Assembly (NCBI GenBank): GCA_028281075.1
Contig: JANQKO010000549.1
Coordinates: 1 to 8,107 of the forward strand
Direction: 5' to 3'
From: Alphaproteobacteria bacterium
Lineage (GTDB): Bacteria > Pseudomonadota > Alphaproteobacteria > GCA-2731375
Length of the DNA stretch: 8,107 nucleotides
This document shows, piece after piece, positions 5,842 through 8,107 of this stretch (positions are counted from its first letter, which is position 1; every line of letters starts with the position of its first letter). The position numbers were made by a program, and so were the translations under genes. The notes under the pieces were generated by a model. That model worked only from the letters and a program-made list of their open reading frames with translations, had not been told where the DNA came from and searched no databases.

Positions 5842-7077
5842 ATTATCAGGGTCAGCATACAGGCGTGGCTGGAGGACGAGGGCTCGCAGGCCATCGTCGC
5901 CGAAGGGCTGAGCGACCATAAGCTGTCGAAGTCGACCATCGACACGCAGCTCGGTGGCCTCGATGCCGCCGTCGACTATTACCAGTCCAACCCCACGCCG
6001 ACGATCATCCTCCTCGAATGCGGCGAGGACATCGAGGCGACGCTGTCGCAGATCGACCTTCTGGCCGAGGTCTGCGACGCCGGCACCAGCGTCCTGCTGA
6101 TCGGCGAGGCCAACGACATCGCGCTGTACCGGGAGCTGATCCGGCGCGGCATCAGCGACTATCTGGTCAAGCCCGTGGCGCCGCGCCAGATCTTCGACGC
6201 CGTGGCGGCGATCTGCATCGACCCGTCGGCACCGCCGATGGGCCGGCTGCTGGCCTTCGTCGGCAGCCGCGGCGGCGCCGGCAGCAGCACGGTCGCGCAC
6301 AACGTCACCTGGCAGCTCGCCAAGACGTTCCGCGAAGAGGTCGTCCTGATCGACCTCGACATCTCGTTCGGCACCGCCGGCCTGGCCTTCAACCTGGAAT
6401 CGCCGCAGGGCGTGCACACCGCGCTGTCCGACCCCGACCGCCTGGACGAGGTGCTGCTGGAGCGCTTCCTGGTCGAGTATGACGACAATATCCGGCTGAT
6501 GATGGCGCCGGCCTCGCTCGACGCCGAGGACAAGGTCTACATGGACGCGCTGGAGAAGCTGCTCGAGCTGGTGCGGCGGCGGGCCAGCTATGTCGTCATG
6601 GACCTGCCGCACCGCTGGTCGCCCTGGACGCAGCAGGCGTTGCTGGACGCCGACGAGTCGGCCATCGTCACGAACCTCGACCTGGCCAGCCTGCGCGACA
6701 CCAAGAACATCGTCGACCGCCTGCGGCAGCAGCGGGGCGAGAACGCGCTGCTGCACATCGTGCTGAACCATTTCGGCGCCTTCAAGAAGACCGAGCTGTC
6801 GCCGAAGGACTTCGAGACCGCGATCGAGCTGCAGGCGGATGCCGTCATTCCACACGACCCGGGCCTGTTCGGCACGGCGTCGAACAACGGCCAGCTCCTG
6901 GGCGAGGTCAACGGGCGGCACAAGGCGGTCGAGGCCATCGGCCACCTGGCGCTGGCCATGAGCGGGCGTCAGCCGCCGAAGCAGAAGAAGGGCTTCTTCG
7001 ATTCGCTGCTGAAGGCCAGGCCGAAGATCAAGGCCAGGTCGAAGCGGAAGGCGGAAGCGAAGTCAGAAGCTGAGTAA
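5842..7077 (+). CDS. cpaE: Flp pilus localisation ATPase CpaE/TadZ, apparent ATT start
   Basis: CpaE is a MinD/ParA-family cytoplasmic protein that places the Flp pilus machine at the pole. From ATT 5842 the product is 411 residues, normal for CpaE. Residues 1 to about 112 form the N-terminal atypical receiver domain (RVSIQAWLEDEG; TIILLECGED; RRGISDYLVKPV), with Glu-Cys near the usual phospho-acceptor position. The MinD-like domain follows: deviant P-loop GSRGGAGSST (141-150), VVLIDLDISFGTA with Asp171 and Asp173, and VVMDLP with Asp254. The P-loop has Arg in place of the signature Lys and Ser in place of the second Lys, as is common in CpaE/TadZ. The tail is Lys/Arg-rich. There is no in-frame ATG, GTG or TTG between 5797 and 6174; the first canonical start, GTG 6175, would delete the receiver domain. 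The exact start is therefore uncertain although the gene is not. Confidence 0.88.
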   Translation: MIRVSIQAWLEDEGSQAIVAEGLSDHKLSKSTIDTQLGGLDAAVDYYQSNPTPTIILLECGEDIEATLSQIDLLAEVCDAGTSVLLIGEANDIALYRELIRRGISDYLVKPVAPRQIFDAVAAICIDPSAPPMGRLLAFVGSRGGAGSSTVAHNVTWQLAKTFREEVVLIDLDISFGTAGLAFNLESPQGVHTALSDPDRLDEVLLERFLVEYDDNIRLMMAPASLDAEDKVYMDALEKLLELVRRRASYVVMDLPHRWSPWTQQALLDADESAIVTNLDLASLRDTKNIVDRLRQQRGENALLHIVLNHFGAFKKTELSPKDFETAIELQADAVIPHDPGLFGTASNNGQLLGEVNGRHKAVEAIGHLALAMSGRQPPKQKKGFFDSLLKARPKIKARSKRKAEAKSEAE

Positions 7078-7079
7078 AG

Positions 7080-8107
7080 ATGTTCGGAAAGCGGAGCGGA
7101 CCGCCGACGCATGCTCCACAGCCGGCGCCGGAAGCGCCGGCTGCCGGTCCCGCACAACCGGCGACCGCGACCGCAGCCGCCGCCCCGGCGGCGGCCGAGC
7201 CCGCCCCGCCGCCCCCACCGCCGGTCAGCGAACAGCCGAAGATCTTCGGTGACGCCGAACAGAAGTACAACGAGACCAAGCAGAACATCTTCGCGGCCCT
7301 GGTCGAAGCCGTCGACCTGACCGAGCTGAGCAAGCTCGATTCCGGCCAGGTCCGCGAGGAGATCACCGACATCGTCGGCGAGATCATCGCCGTCCAGAAC
7401 CTGGTCCTCAGCGCCGCCGAGCAGGGCAAGCTGATCACCGACATCTGCAACGATGTCCTGGGCCTGGGTCCGCTGGAGCCGCTGCTGGTGCGCGACGACA
7501 TCGCCGACATCATGGTGAACGGCGCCGACAAGGTCTATATCGAGACCAGCGGCAAGGTCGAGCTGACCGACATCCGGTTCCGCGACAACGCGCAGCTAAT
7601 GAACATCTGCCAGCGCATCGTCAGCGCGGTCGGCCGGCGCGTCGACGAGGCGAGCCCGATCTGCGACGCGCGCCTGGCCGACGGCAGCCGCGTCAACGTG
7701 ATCGCCCCGCCGCTGGCCATGGACGGCCCGGCGCTGACCATCCGCAAGTTCAAGAAGGACAAGCTGACGCTGGAGAACCTGGTCGAGTTCGGCAGCGTGT
7801 CGCCGGAAGGCCTGAAGCTGTTGAGCGTGATCGGCAATTGCCGGCTGAACGTCATCGTCTCGGGCGGCACCGGCTCCGGCAAGACGACGCTGCTGAACTG
7901 CCTGACCCGGTTCATCGATACCGGCGAGCGCACCATCACCTGCGAGGACTCGGCCGAGCTGCAACTGCAGCAGCCGCACGTGGTGCGGCTGGAGACGCGG
8001 CCGCCGAACCTGGAAGGCGTCGGCGAGATCACCATGCGCGACCTCGGCGCCTATGTGCGGCCGGACTATCGCGACGTCACCTATTTCTACGGGATCGACT
8101 TCCACCA
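7080..8107 (+). CDS. cpaF: Flp pilus assembly ATPase CpaF/TadA, 3' end outside window; last ~60 bases do not look like CpaF
   Basis: CpaF is the hexameric secretion ATPase that powers Flp pilus assembly at the inner membrane. The ATG at 7080 lies two bases after the cpaE stop, so translation is probably coupled. After MFGKR comes a Pro/Ala-rich linker (about 8-50), then the N-terminal domain (LGLGPLEPLL; DIADIMVNG; DARLADGSRVNVI). Walker A is GGTGSGKT (262-269, Lys268), followed by ITCEDSAELQLQQPHVVRLE with the Asp box Glu289-Asp290, and RPPNLEGVGEITMRDL to residue 322. At that point CpaF proteins normally continue with a VKNCLRMRPDRIIVGE-like segment containing Walker B. Here the frame instead reads GAYVRPDYRDVTYFYGIDFH to the window end. 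None of the three forward frames restores the CpaF sequence, so this is not a simple frameshift. Confidence 0.9.
   Translation, partial: MFGKRSGPPTHAPQPAPEAPAAGPAQPATATAAAAPAAAEPAPPPPPPVSEQPKIFGDAEQKYNETKQNIFAALVEAVDLTELSKLDSGQVREEITDIVGEIIAVQNLVLSAAEQGKLITDICNDVLGLGPLEPLLVRDDIADIMVNGADKVYIETSGKVELTDIRFRDNAQLMNICQRIVSAVGRRVDEASPICDARLADGSRVNVIAPPLAMDGPALTIRKFKKDKLTLENLVEFGSVSPEGLKLLSVIGNCRLNVIVSGGTGSGKTTLLNCLTRFIDTGERTITCEDSAELQLQQPHVVRLETRPPNLEGVGEITMRDLGAYVRPDYRDVTYFYGIDFH
8046..8107 (+). other. Foreign-looking segment after an apparent junction in cpaF
   Basis: The 62 bases after MRDL encode, in the cpaF frame, a tyrosine-rich stretch unlike the CpaF Walker B region. The ending YGIDFH is faintly reminiscent of an iron-ligand region in phytanoyl-CoA dioxygenase-like proteins, but 20 residues are too few to assign. 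It may be an assembly chimera at a contig edge or a genuine recombination point. The exact junction could lie a few bases upstream, within shared sequence around 8034-8046. Confidence 0.4.

Noticed and set aside
6175..6177. GTG at 6175 as the cpaE start
   Set aside because: Receiver-like sequence typical of CpaE continues without a stop for over 100 codons upstream, so this start would cut the protein in mid-domain.

Overview
The window looks like the chromosome of a GC-rich alphaproteobacterium, perhaps Rhodospirillales-like. This rests on very high GC at third codon positions, the cpa-type gene order and alphaproteobacterial-style TTAA regulatory motifs; the genus cannot be read from the sequence. 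All supported genes are on the + strand. The centre of the window is a Flp (type IVc) pilus locus of the tad/cpa type, in the order pilA, cpaA, cpaB, cpaC, cpaD, cpaE, cpaF.

Layout. Bases 1-788 hold the 3' part of an enolase-superfamily dipeptide epimerase, unrelated to the pilus genes. Bases 789-1049 are the pilA control region: a strikingly AT-rich block (24 G/C in 110 bases over 791-900) with a CtrA-like site, then a leader with a long-range stem-loop, then a perfect AGGAGG ribosome binding site. The 66-aa pilin gene follows, then a GC-rich palindrome and a textbook intrinsic terminator. cpaA, the prepilin peptidase, begins 38 bases past the T-tract. A 210-base gap with further TTAA motifs precedes cpaB. 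From cpaB on, the genes are packed tightly (gaps of 7, 14, 45 and 2 bases) and are very probably one operon. The window ends inside cpaF, so tadB/tadC homologues would be expected beyond it.

How the parts work together. PilA is the pilin and CpaA matures it. CpaC is the outer-membrane secretin, CpaB its periplasmic partner and CpaD its lipoprotein partner. CpaE is the MinD/ParA-like localisation factor and CpaF the assembly ATPase.

Four points stand out. CpaB is about twice the usual length because it carries two tandem copies of the whole SAF/RcpC module. cpaE has no ATG, GTG or TTG able to start its N-terminal domain; it lies in the same frame as cpaD behind a single TGA, and the best start is an ATT codon. 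The pilA leader can fold into a stem-loop upstream of a strong ribosome binding site. The last ~60 bases of the cpaF reading frame stop resembling CpaF after residue 322, which suggests a chimeric junction or a real rearrangement at the window edge. No CRISPR array, insertion sequence, tRNA or rRNA was seen.
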